Notes under the pieces: model-generated
The model's input: the letters and a program-made list of their open reading frames with translations, nothing else
Database searches by the model: none
Told to the model about the DNA's origin: nothing
In this document: positions 35,951-43,960 of the stretch, one piece after another
Numbering within the stretch: position 1 is the first letter of the stretch
Layout of the letters: every line of letters starts with the position of its first letter
Assembly: GCF_009299485.1 (NCBI RefSeq)
Contig: NZ_WBSO01000004.1
Span: 147,447 to 211,446 of the forward strand
Length of the DNA stretch: 64,000 bases
DNA from: Bifidobacterium apri
GTDB taxonomy: Bacteria; Actinomycetota; Actinomycetes; Actinomycetales; Bifidobacteriaceae
Direction of reading: 5' to 3'
Made by a program: the position numbers and the translations under genes

Positions 35951-38707
35951 TCAGTAGGCGGCGCGGGCCTGGACGAGCTTCTCGAATTCCTTGCGGTCCT
36001 GGCAGCGTTTCTCGGCGATGTCGAGCTGCACGTCGCCGCGGTTGACCAGCCGCGCCAGGTCCTGGTCCAGCGTGTGCATGCCCAGGTCGCCGCCCGACTG
36101 CAACTGCGTGTGCACCTGATGCGTCTTGCCCTCGCGGATCAACGCGCTGATCGCCGGCGTCGCGTACATCACCTCGGTCGCCGGGACACGCCCGTGCCCG
36201 CTCGCCTTCGGCAGCAGCGTCTGCACGATCACCGCCCGCAACGTGGACGCGACCTGCACGCGGATCTGCTGCTGCTGGTTCTCCGGATACACGTCGATCA
36301 GACGATCCACCGTCGACCCCGCGTCCTGCGTATGCAGGGTCGCGAACACCAGGTGGCCGGTCTCCACGGCCGTCAACGCCGTGCTGATCGTCTCCAGATC
36401 ACGCAACTCGCCCACCATGATGATGTCCGGGTCCTCACGCAACGCGTGCTTGAGCGCCTCCGCGAAACTCAACGTGTCCGTGCCCACCTCACGCTGGCTG
36501 ACCACGCAGTTCTTATGCCGGTGCACGAACTCGATCGGGTCCTCGATCGTGATGATATGGTCATGCCGCTCCGCGTTCGCCTTGTCCACGATCGCCGCCA
36601 GCGTGGTCGACTTGCCCGAACCCGTCGGGCCGCACACCAACACCAGGCCGCGCGGCAGGAGCGCCAGGTCCGCGATCTTCTGGTCCAGACCCAACTGCGT
36701 CACCGACTTGATCTCCAACGGGATCGTACGCAACGCCGCGCATACGCCGTTACGGTCCTGATACACGTTCACACGGAACCTGACCAGATCCCCGATCGCG
36801 AACGACACATCCAACTCGAGCTCCTGCTCGAACCGCTGCAACTCCTGATCCGTCGTCATCACCTGCACCGCAGCCAACGTCCGCTCCTTATCCCAGATGG
36901 ACGTATTCGGCGCGGGAACGAGTTTGCCGTCCACGCGGAGCATCGGATAATCGCCGACCACCAGATGAAGATCGGACGCGTTGAATGCGACGAGCTGACC
37001 TATGGCATTGATGAATTCAGGATCGGCGTCGGGGTGCTCTGAATACAGGGTTTGCGCGACAAGCTGCGCTTTGGCGATGCGTTTCTTGGTGATTGCATCG
37101 CTGTTGTCTTTGGTTTCGGGGACAACGAAGGATGGCATTTGCATACTGGCTGGAGCCGGCATGGGCATGTTGGTCTGTGGCTGCGCCGGAGGCTCCATGG
37201 TCGGTACGTTGCCGTGAGCCGCCATCGGATTCCATGCGCCACGTTGGCGTGCAAGCTGCGATTCATCCATGGACGAGCGTAGGTTTTGCGCGTCGAGTAC
37301 GCGTTGCGCTGCGGCTTGTGTGTCTGCTTGGGCCTGATTCATGGCGGATTGCTGGGCTGTTTGCGCGAGCTGATGCCCACTGAGCGCCGCCTGCTGCGCA
37401 TTATCGGCTTGCGTCGGTTGTGCGGCTTGCGTCGCCTGACCCATCTGCGCGGCTTGCGCGGCGCGCGCCTGTGCCGCCTGCTGCTGCATTTGCCGGATTC
37501 GCTGTGCCTGCAGCATTTGGGCTTGCTGCAGTTGCTGGGATTCGGTGAGCTGCTGTTGCTGCATACCATGCTCCGATTGGGTTTGCGGCTGGACTTCCTC
37601 TTGCTGCATACGCGCTGCCTGCTGCGCTTGGAACTGCTGATATGCCTGGGCTTGCGCCTGCTTGGCCTGCTGTGCGGCCAAGGCTTGCAGTTGTGCCTGC
37701 TCTTTGGCTTGTGCTGCTGCGATCGCTTGCAAGCGCGCCTGTTTTTGTGCTTCTTCTTGTGCTTTTGCTCTGGCTTCGGCTTCAGCCTTGGCTTTGGCTT
37801 CTGCTTCGGCTTTTGCCTGTGCTTCCGCTTTTGCTTGTGCTGCTGCGGCGGCGGCTTGTTGCGCTGCTTCTGCTTTCGCTTTGGCTTGTGCTTCGACTTG
37901 GTCGATGAATGAAGATGCCGCGGCTAGAGCCTCATGGGTGTCTTGTTTCGCTTGGGCTTCCGCTTCTGCTTTGGCTTGGGCCTCCGCCCGTGCGCGTTCT
38001 GCCGCTTCTGCGGCCGCCTTGGCTTGGGCCGCTGCTCGTTCACGTGCTTCAGCTTCAGCTTTGGCTTTGGCTGCGGCTTCGGCTTGAGCCTTTGCTTCCG
38101 CTTCGGCTTTGGCTTTGGCTTCGGCGGCGGCCTTCGCCCGTGCTTCGGCTTCGGCTTTTGCTTTCGCTTCGGCTTCAGCCTTGGCTTTGGCTGCTGCTTC
38201 GGCATCTGCCTTCGCTTTGGCTTCGGCGGCTTCCTTCGCGTATCGGGCCGCAGCGTCGCTGTTTGCCCTGCTATTGGGGTCGCGATGATATGCTGCTTGC
38301 GCTACGGCATGGTCCATAGCGGCTTCCCAAGCGGACTTCTTGGGTTCTTGTTTGGTGTTGTCAGCGCTCTTGCCTTCGTTGTTCGTGGCGCTGACAGCGG
38401 TGTCTGTGGATGCGTCCGCCTGGTCGTTGTCCTTTGCCTGCTCCTGCTTGTCCTGCTTGTCCTGCTTGTCCTGCTTGTCGAGCATGCTCAGCAAATCCCG
38501 TAGGTGCGGGTCGGAAGTGTCGAAGGTGTTTTCGTCGGAATAGTGCCTGCCACGGCCGCCTGCATCTCCGAACGATGGGGCGGTGCTCGGGATGGTGATG
38601 CCCTTGAGCCCGGCTAGATACCCGTTGCTGTAGTTCCAGTCGTCGGCGGTCGCGTCGCCGTTTTGAGCCGCGTCCTCCGGTACTTCAGTAGTCCTATCGT
38701 CTTCCAT
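35951..38707 (-). CDS. PilT-type ATPase with giant TolA-like N-terminal extension
   Basis: 918 residues. Residues from about 555 on are a complete PilT: Walker A GPTGSGKSTT near 692, Asp box IITIEDPIEFVH, Walker B DIIMVGELRD, His box TLHTQDAGSTVDRLID and a C-terminal MYATPAISALIREGK. The first 550 residues are foreign to the family: a short acidic part with KQD repeats (9-bp DNA repeats at 38443-38478), an Ala/Lys/Glu coiled coil (about 150-340) like TolA, and a Gln/Ala-rich stretch (about 345-520). PilT normally powers pilus retraction, yet no PilB, PilC or type IV pilin gene is in the window. GAGGG precedes the ATG. Confidence 0.9.
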   Translation of the reverse strand: MEDDRTTEVPEDAAQNGDATADDWNYSNGYLAGLKGITIPSTAPSFGDAGGRGRHYSDENTFDTSDPHLRDLLSMLDKQDKQDKQDKQEQAKDNDQADASTDTAVSATNNEGKSADNTKQEPKKSAWEAAMDHAVAQAAYHRDPNSRANSDAAARYAKEAAEAKAKADAEAAAKAKAEAEAKAKAEAEARAKAAAEAKAKAEAEAKAQAEAAAKAKAEAEARERAAAQAKAAAEAAERARAEAQAKAEAEAQAKQDTHEALAAASSFIDQVEAQAKAKAEAAQQAAAAAAQAKAEAQAKAEAEAKAKAEAEARAKAQEEAQKQARLQAIAAAQAKEQAQLQALAAQQAKQAQAQAYQQFQAQQAARMQQEEVQPQTQSEHGMQQQQLTESQQLQQAQMLQAQRIRQMQQQAAQARAAQAAQMGQATQAAQPTQADNAQQAALSGHQLAQTAQQSAMNQAQADTQAAAQRVLDAQNLRSSMDESQLARQRGAWNPMAAHGNVPTMEPPAQPQTNMPMPAPASMQMPSFVVPETKDNSDAITKKRIAKAQLVAQTLYSEHPDADPEFINAIGQLVAFNASDLHLVVGDYPMLRVDGKLVPAPNTSIWDKERTLAAVQVMTTDQELQRFEQELELDVSFAIGDLVRFRVNVYQDRNGVCAALRTIPLEIKSVTQLGLDQKIADLALLPRGLVLVCGPTGSGKSTTLAAIVDKANAERHDHIITIEDPIEFVHRHKNCVVSQREVGTDTLSFAEALKHALREDPDIIMVGELRDLETISTALTAVETGHLVFATLHTQDAGSTVDRLIDVYPENQQQQIRVQVASTLRAVIVQTLLPKASGHGRVPATEVMYATPAISALIREGKTHQVHTQLQSGGDLGMHTLDQDLARLVNRGDVQLDIAEKRCQDRKEFEKLVQARAAY
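37690..38235. repeat. Imperfect coding tandem repeats (Ala/Lys/Glu coiled coil)
   Basis: On the plus strand the region is built from GCTTCGGCTTTGGC-like words, encoding Ala-Glu-Ala-Lys repeats of the PilT-fusion protein on the minus strand. Expected to expand or contract by slippage. Confidence 0.85.
38443..38478. repeat. 9-bp tandem repeat encoding Lys-Gln-Asp
   Basis: Four exact copies of CCTGCTTGT on the plus strand, inside the PilT-fusion gene. Confidence 0.9.
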
Positions 38708-39055
38708 GATGGTTTCCCTCGTCCACAGTGATTCGAGTAATTCGATTATAAGACATGACCATGATGTTCGCCATGCTTTTCACCGATGGTTTCGTTACCA
38801 TGTGTCGGGACTGCGTTGTCGTGAGCCTGCCGGAATTGCCGGTGGCTCAGGCTGTCGGACGTCGCCGTATTCGAGGGGCGAGTTACCGGGCGTGGAAGAT
38901 TCCTCAGATGGCTCAGGCTGTCGGATCGGACGATTCCTGGGAGTATGGCCAGGCCTCTCAACGTGGGCGACTCTGGAGGCTGCCTTTCAGCATGAGCCGT
39001 CTCCCCAAAAATGGGCAGGGGATGCCGACGTCTCACGCCGACATCCCCGGAACAA
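38708..39055. other. 348-bp intergenic region with 17-bp direct repeat
   Basis: The word TGGCTCAGGCTGTCGGA occurs at 38843-38859 and 38909-38925 (66 bp apart); a weaker relative (GGAGGCTGCC...CAGCATGAGCC) follows near 38975. No gene recognised. It contains the pilT-fusion promoter. Confidence 0.6.
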
Positions 39056-39403
39056 TCAGAAGTTGCCGCCGTTCCATCCCCAATCGGTAGTGGCGGTATA
39101 GCGGATATAGGTGCGGTTCTCGGGGATTCCCAGTTCGCGATGCAGCGCATCCATGATCTGTCGGGTCAGCTGCTCCCACGCGGAGCCGGGGACACTGGAT
39201 CCAAAGACATTCACTTCGACATAGGCTGCCGGTTGATCGTCGCTGCCTGCGAAGTAGATGGGCATATTGTCCTCAAACGGGCACATCAGCCAGCCTTCGG
39301 ATTTGCCGGGAACTGCGGTGATGGCCTTGCCGTATGCGGCCTTGAGCGCCTCGCGCTGCTCTTTGGTGGTGGACACGGAAACATGGGTGTGGATCACTGG
39401 CAT
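39056..39403 (-). CDS. MIF-like tautomerase
   Basis: 115 residues, the standard MIF length. Starts MPVIHTHVSVS, so after Met removal Pro1 would be the catalytic base. NRTYIRYTATTDWGWNGGNF at the C-terminus matches the conserved NW.GSTF-type end of macrophage migration inhibitory factor. No signal peptide, so like MIF it would leave the cell only by unusual means. AGGAGGAATCCC precedes the ATG. Related bacterial enzymes tautomerise phenylpyruvate; a host-directed role is speculative. Confidence 0.88.
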   Translation of the reverse strand: MPVIHTHVSVSTTKEQREALKAAYGKAITAVPGKSEGWLMCPFEDNMPIYFAGSDDQPAAYVEVNVFGSSVPGSAWEQLTRQIMDALHRELGIPENRTYIRYTATTDWGWNGGNF

Positions 39404-39604
39404 GGGATTCCTCCTGAAGTGTGTCGGCCCGGGAATCGAGCCGAGTTGTCGGTTCCCAGTCTAGTTGCTTCAGCCGGTTCCCCGTGGTGAGCCGATTGGC
39501 GAACATCCTTGGCGGGACTTCGCACGCATGCGGATTGGTGAGGAACCGTGAGGATTCTTGTACTTATGCGGAATCGTCATTGTGCGCGTGTTTAATGGTG
39601 AGTT

Positions 39605-40165
39605 GTGAAAAAACTCATCGAACAGCTTATGAAATTCGGCGTCGTCGGGGTTATCGCCTTCATCATCGATGTCGGTGTGATGAACCTGCTGATGCGGTTC
39701 CTGCACATGCCGAATGTCGCGGCAAGCACGATTTCGTTCATTGTTTCACTGATTTTCAACTATCTGGCGAGCATGAAATACGTGTTCAAACACCGTGACG
39801 ATATGGCTCGTTGGATGGAAATGCTGATTTTCCTGCTGTCCTCGGTCATCGGTCTGCTGATTAACGACGCGATTATCGCGGTCAGTACGCTCGGTATGGC
39901 TGCCGATGCCATCGTCACCCAGCACGCCGTGTATGTGCTGCGTACCAATGCAGGCAAGCTGGTGGCGACCGTGGTGGTCGCGGTGTGGAATTTCGTCATC
40001 CGCAAATGGCTGTTGGATGATACCCACACGAATGCGGCGAATCGTCTGCGCAAAGCCGACAACAGGCTGACCAAGGAGGAGCTGGACGCCCGCTGGGAAC
40101 GCAGCTTCTCGCATCGTTTGGGATTGTGGTCTCTTGAACACACGCCGAAGGGCTGGCCGAAGTAG
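39605..40165 (+). CDS. GtrA-family membrane protein
   Basis: 186 residues. Four membrane helices in the first 140 residues, with the GtrA-type opening FGVVGVIAFIIDVGVMNLL and FIVSLIFNYLASMKYVF. GtrA proteins are thought to flip polyprenyl-phosphate sugars for surface glycosylation. The last 45 residues form a basic cytoplasmic tail. GTG start with GGTGAG close upstream. Stands alone; no glycosyltransferase neighbour in the window. Confidence 0.88.
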   Translation: MKKLIEQLMKFGVVGVIAFIIDVGVMNLLMRFLHMPNVAASTISFIVSLIFNYLASMKYVFKHRDDMARWMEMLIFLLSSVIGLLINDAIIAVSTLGMAADAIVTQHAVYVLRTNAGKLVATVVVAVWNFVIRKWLLDDTHTNAANRLRKADNRLTKEELDARWERSFSHRLGLWSLEHTPKGWPK

Positions 40166-40199
40166 GCAGAGACCGGTTGACGAAAAGCTTTGATGACTG

Positions 40200-40262
40200 A
40201 ACCGTCTGCCGACGCTGAGAAGACTCCCGAAGACTTCCAGCGTCGGCAGACGGTTTGTTTTG
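40200..40262. repeat. Family A hairpin (convergent gap gtrA/MFS)
   Basis: Perfect long stem: arm AACCGTCTGCCGACGCTG and its complement, 20-base loop, then TTTGTTTTG. Sits between two converging genes and can terminate both. Confidence 0.88.
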
Positions 40263-40356
40263 CGGTTGCTGCGGCATGACCTCATTCCGACGCGCGCAAT
40301 GACGCACGCCTATCGTCGCGTGCGGGGATGACGCCCAACGTCATGTCCGCACGCGG

Positions 40357-41748
40357 TCACACTTCGACTTCAGTCAAAGTGGGCGCCTCGGTACTGGATT
40401 TGATTTGCCGTATACCGGTCAGCGCTATCAGCAGTGAACCGATCGCCAAGGCGGTGACGACGACGAATCCTCCGTGCGAACCCGCCCGATCGATATATGC
40501 GCCGGCGATCGCCGAGCCTACGGACGATCCGATGGAATTCATCGCGCCCATCCACGCCATGCCTTCGGTGAACCGTGACGGCGGCACCAGATGCAGCATG
40601 AGCTGATTGCCGTTGATCCACGTCGGGGCTTGACATACGCCGATCACCAGGTAAATCACCATGATGACCCAGAGGTGTTTCGCGAACAGGAATGACCCGA
40701 TGCCGAGATTCACCACGGCAAGGCATACGTAGAACCGCTTCCACAACGGGATCATCCAGTTTTTCGCGCCGTAGACGAGCGCTCCGGTCAGGGAGCTCAG
40801 CGAGAAGCATGCGAAGACGAATCCCGTGTACTGCTTCATATTCTGTTCTGTCGCGAAGGCGATGATCGAGATGCCAGCGGCCGATTGGAATGCTCCGAGG
40901 CCGAACCAGGTGGCGCATACGGCGACCAGTCCCGGTCCCCAGATTGACCCGTGCGAGTGGCCGGACTTGCCTGCTGACAGGTGCCCGTCCGCTGAGGCCG
41001 AATCTGCAACGGCATGCCCTTCTGATGATGTTCTCAGCAACGCGGCCGCTTTCTGCGCTTCACGCTCGCGATATTGTGCGCGGGTGAGTCCCGCCTCGCG
41101 GGCGAGTTGCGTCTGCGATGGCGGTTCCGTGGTTCGTTCGGTCAGGAACATCAGCGCGCCGACGATGACGCACATGCCGGTGAACGAGAACGCGAGCAGT
41201 CCGGAAATCACCGCAAGCGTGGAGGCGAGCGGATTGCCGACCACCCACATGCATTCGTCGAGCACGCCGGAGAGCGACAGCGCCCGATCGGTACGTTCAT
41301 GGTCGCCGCGCAGCAGGCGCGTCCAACGGCCGCGGCTCATCGCTCCCCACGGCGGGATGGCGGCCATGAATGGGACCAGCGCATACAACACCCATTCCGG
41401 GGCGTGATGGGTGATAGCGGTGACCAGAGATGTTGAGGCAATCATCCATACGATGATGGTGGGGATGGAGATTTGCCGCTGGCCGTAGATATCGACAAGC
41501 TTGCCCAGCAGCGGTCCCACAATCGCCGTGGCGATCGCCTGGATGGCGGTGAGCGCGCCTGCCAGGGAATAGTTGCCGTAATAATGCTGTACGGAGATGG
41601 TGATGGTCATGCCGACCATGGGGAACGGCATACACGCGATCACCGAGCCGATGGCGAATCGTGCGGTATGCGGCATGCGCAACAGTTCGGCGTACCCTCC
41701 GAAGAGACGGTTGACGAGGTCTTTGACCCCGGCGGTGAATGATGTCAT
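40357..41748 (-). CDS. MFS transporter
   Basis: 463 residues with about 12 membrane helices and a hydrophilic central loop (about 210-275) rich in Ser/Ala/His. The first loop after helix 2 has GPLLGKLVDIYGQRQ, a good match to the MFS motif A (G-x3-D-x-x-GR). Start set at MTSFTAGVKD; the open frame upstream (to 42120) is low-complexity and overlaps the leader of the divergent gene. Substrate unknown; the general sequence style suggests a drug or metabolite exporter. Confidence 0.87.
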   Translation of the reverse strand: MTSFTAGVKDLVNRLFGGYAELLRMPHTARFAIGSVIACMPFPMVGMTITISVQHYYGNYSLAGALTAIQAIATAIVGPLLGKLVDIYGQRQISIPTIIVWMIASTSLVTAITHHAPEWVLYALVPFMAAIPPWGAMSRGRWTRLLRGDHERTDRALSLSGVLDECMWVVGNPLASTLAVISGLLAFSFTGMCVIVGALMFLTERTTEPPSQTQLAREAGLTRAQYREREAQKAAALLRTSSEGHAVADSASADGHLSAGKSGHSHGSIWGPGLVAVCATWFGLGAFQSAAGISIIAFATEQNMKQYTGFVFACFSLSSLTGALVYGAKNWMIPLWKRFYVCLAVVNLGIGSFLFAKHLWVIMVIYLVIGVCQAPTWINGNQLMLHLVPPSRFTEGMAWMGAMNSIGSSVGSAIAGAYIDRAGSHGGFVVVTALAIGSLLIALTGIRQIKSSTEAPTLTEVEV

Positions 41749-42120
41749 TTCGTGTGGCCTTCTGTTTTCGTGTTCGTCGTTCGTGTGTGATTGGTTGAGG
41801 CTTGTCTTCTGGGCTGCCCGACGTGCGGTGCGGCGTTGGATGTCTGTCGCTTGGATCGCCGGGTTGTCTTGCCGTGGTATGTCTGTCTGGCGTGTCGCTG
41901 ACGGCCGGTGGGCGACGGTTTGTCGGTGTCTGTTCGCCTGTTGTTCACTGAAGCGATACACCCGTTGCGACGTAAGGTATTCTGGCGTTCCGTTCGCCGC
42001 GGTTCGGGCAGCCATGGCAACTTTAGCCCGGTGCCGTGCATGACACGCGGTACATTGGAAAAGCGGACGTCGGTTTCGGCGTCTCGCTATCGCATCACAC
42101 CGCATACGCAGGAGGACCAC
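41749..42120. promoter_or_regulatory. Divergent region MFS/histidine phosphatase
   Basis: 372 bp with no convincing gene. It should hold both promoters; no strong hexamer pair found. Confidence 0.4.
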
Positions 42121-42780
42121 ATGCCGTCAACCACCATCCATTTCATCCGCCACGGCAAGGTCGAGAACCCCGATCACCTGTTGTACGAGCGGCTTCCCGG
42201 TTTCCACCTGTCAGATATCGGCCGTCGTATGGCCCAGGCGACCGCAGCATACGCGGCGGCGGACCCTCAGCTGTCCAATGTGGTGGCCGTATATTCATCA
42301 CCGCTTGACCGAACTCGCGAAACGGCGGGCATTATTCTGGACGCGCTCAACAAAGCCCGCAGCGAACGCGGCGAACAGCCGCTCGAACTGCACACCGACA
42401 GCCGCATCATCGAAGCCGGCAACGAATTCCGCGGCAAACGCATCGGGTACGGTGAGGGCGCGTTGTGGCGTAACGGGAACTGGCGTCTTGTGCGCAATCT
42501 GTGGAAACCCAGCTGGGGCGAAAGCTACCAGCATATCGCCGCGCGAGTAGGGGATTTCGCCCAGGAGAAAGTCCGCGAATACGCCGGCAAGCAAATCATC
42601 GCGGTCAGCCACGAATCGCCGATCTGGTCATACCGTCATCTTCTGGAAACCGGGCATCCCGAGCACAATATGTTCTTGCGCCATACTGCGCTCGCCTCGG
42701 TCACCTCCATCACCTATGACAGCGAGACGGGGGAAATGCTGTCCATCAGCTATGCCGATCCCGCGAAAGACGTGCGCTGA
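42121..42780 (+). CDS. Histidine phosphatase (phosphoglycerate-mutase-like)
   Basis: 219 residues. Catalytic RHG in HFIRHGKVENP, phosphate-pocket SSPLDRTRETA, and second catalytic His in VSHESPIW. GCAGGAGGACCAC sets the ATG. Family members are broad phosphatases rather than true mutases when, as here, the long mutase loop is missing. Substrate unknown. Confidence 0.92.
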   Translation: MPSTTIHFIRHGKVENPDHLLYERLPGFHLSDIGRRMAQATAAYAAADPQLSNVVAVYSSPLDRTRETAGIILDALNKARSERGEQPLELHTDSRIIEAGNEFRGKRIGYGEGALWRNGNWRLVRNLWKPSWGESYQHIAARVGDFAQEKVREYAGKQIIAVSHESPIWSYRHLLETGHPEHNMFLRHTALASVTSITYDSETGEMLSISYADPAKDVR

Positions 42781-42954
42781 GCGCGATTGGACGGCGCGTA
42801 GCCACGAATCGCACACAGACAGGTGTGATTGCACGGTTGCGCTTTCGGCTGCGCCGGTAACCCACTGACATGCGATGAATGCCGGCATGGCGCGCGGTAG
42901 TGTTGGTATCAGTGCGAACATACGCGTTGGAACCGTAGGCAAAGGAGCGTGACC

Positions 42955-43845
42955 ATGATGAATGGACAGGTGCAAGATGAAGTGCGGCGGCTTGCCGGTC
43001 TGTCGGATATTCGCAGTGCGGCGGAGCGTGGCGCCGCGTTGACATCCCTATGGCCGCTGACCGACGCGATGATGATGGGCAACGACGCGAAATATGCGGA
43101 AAATCTGCAAGTGCGAGAAAGCCTGGTGATTGCGCACGCGTTGACCGGGCTTGATGTGACCCGCGCGGATGCGGAATATGTCTATGAGGGCGCGGACACG
43201 ATTCCGGGCCGCCCCCAGGACATTGTCGACGCGTTGTTGGCGGCGAACGATGCTTGTGATGCCGCTGCCGCATACCGCAGCCAGGCGGATCCGACGGTGT
43301 TCGCCGATGTCGCGCAGGCGCTGGGAGCCACGTGGAACGCTGAGGTTGCGGGCGATATCGCGGATACTATCCAGCAGGCCTCACAGCTGGCGGCTGGCAG
43401 CGCTGCGGATGAAATCGTCGGGAATGATGCTGCGGGGAGTGATGCTGCGGAACAGGGCACCTCATCTGAAACGCGGCGTGTCGCCAGCGTATTGGCGGTG
43501 TATGCGCTCGCGGCTGCGACGATGCTCCGCCAATCGGATGCCGGGCAGGCGGGTACGGCAGGGGCGTGTGCGGTGCTGCTTTCGCTGAATGAATGGTGTG
43601 ACAGCGTATCTTTGCCGCGGCTCTTCTACTCGCCGCAACTGCTGTCGCAACTGTTGGATGCGCGTGCAACGAACGGCGATGGTGTCGCCGACGTGTTCGT
43701 TGCGGTGATCGCTCAGGCTGCCGAGGCGGAATGGGAGCAACATCGCACTGATGTGCTGTGGGATCCGAAAGAGGCGAAACGCCAAGCGAAAGAGGCTGAC
43801 GAGCGTCGCAACAAGGAGGAGTTGTCGGCGAAGTTCTCCAAGTAG
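42955..43845 (+). CDS. Hypothetical protein
   Basis: 296 residues, all-helical, acidic and Ala-rich; no signal peptide or membrane helix. The last 40 residues are a charged helix (KEAKRQAKEADERRNKEE). An Asn/Asp/Ala linker (about 158-172) splits two helical halves. AAAGGAG is spaced for this ATG; a GTG two codons earlier is possible. I do not recognise the family. Confidence 0.8.
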   Translation: MMNGQVQDEVRRLAGLSDIRSAAERGAALTSLWPLTDAMMMGNDAKYAENLQVRESLVIAHALTGLDVTRADAEYVYEGADTIPGRPQDIVDALLAANDACDAAAAYRSQADPTVFADVAQALGATWNAEVAGDIADTIQQASQLAAGSAADEIVGNDAAGSDAAEQGTSSETRRVASVLAVYALAAATMLRQSDAGQAGTAGACAVLLSLNEWCDSVSLPRLFYSPQLLSQLLDARATNGDGVADVFVAVIAQAAEAEWEQHRTDVLWDPKEAKRQAKEADERRNKEELSAKFSK

Positions 43846-43870
43846 ATAGCCACAATGGCGGCTGTATGAA

Positions 43871-43911
43871 GCGAAGCGAACGCGTGCGCCGCTTGCGCGC
43901 ATTCGCTTCGC
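43871..43911. terminator. Bidirectional hairpin between convergent genes
   Basis: Stem GCGAAGCGAA / TTCGCTTCGC with further pairing inside (GCG/CGC). Lies midway between the hypothetical gene and the DUF805 gene. Confidence 0.75.
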
Positions 43912-43960
43912 ACAGCATTGGGGTGATGCTCGTGCTCGCTCGGGTGCCGGGCAGGGCATG

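Noticed and set aside
35951..38707. Two separate genes (coiled-coil protein and PilT)
   Set aside because: The frame is continuous with no stop, and no internal start near residue 550 has a clear ribosome site.
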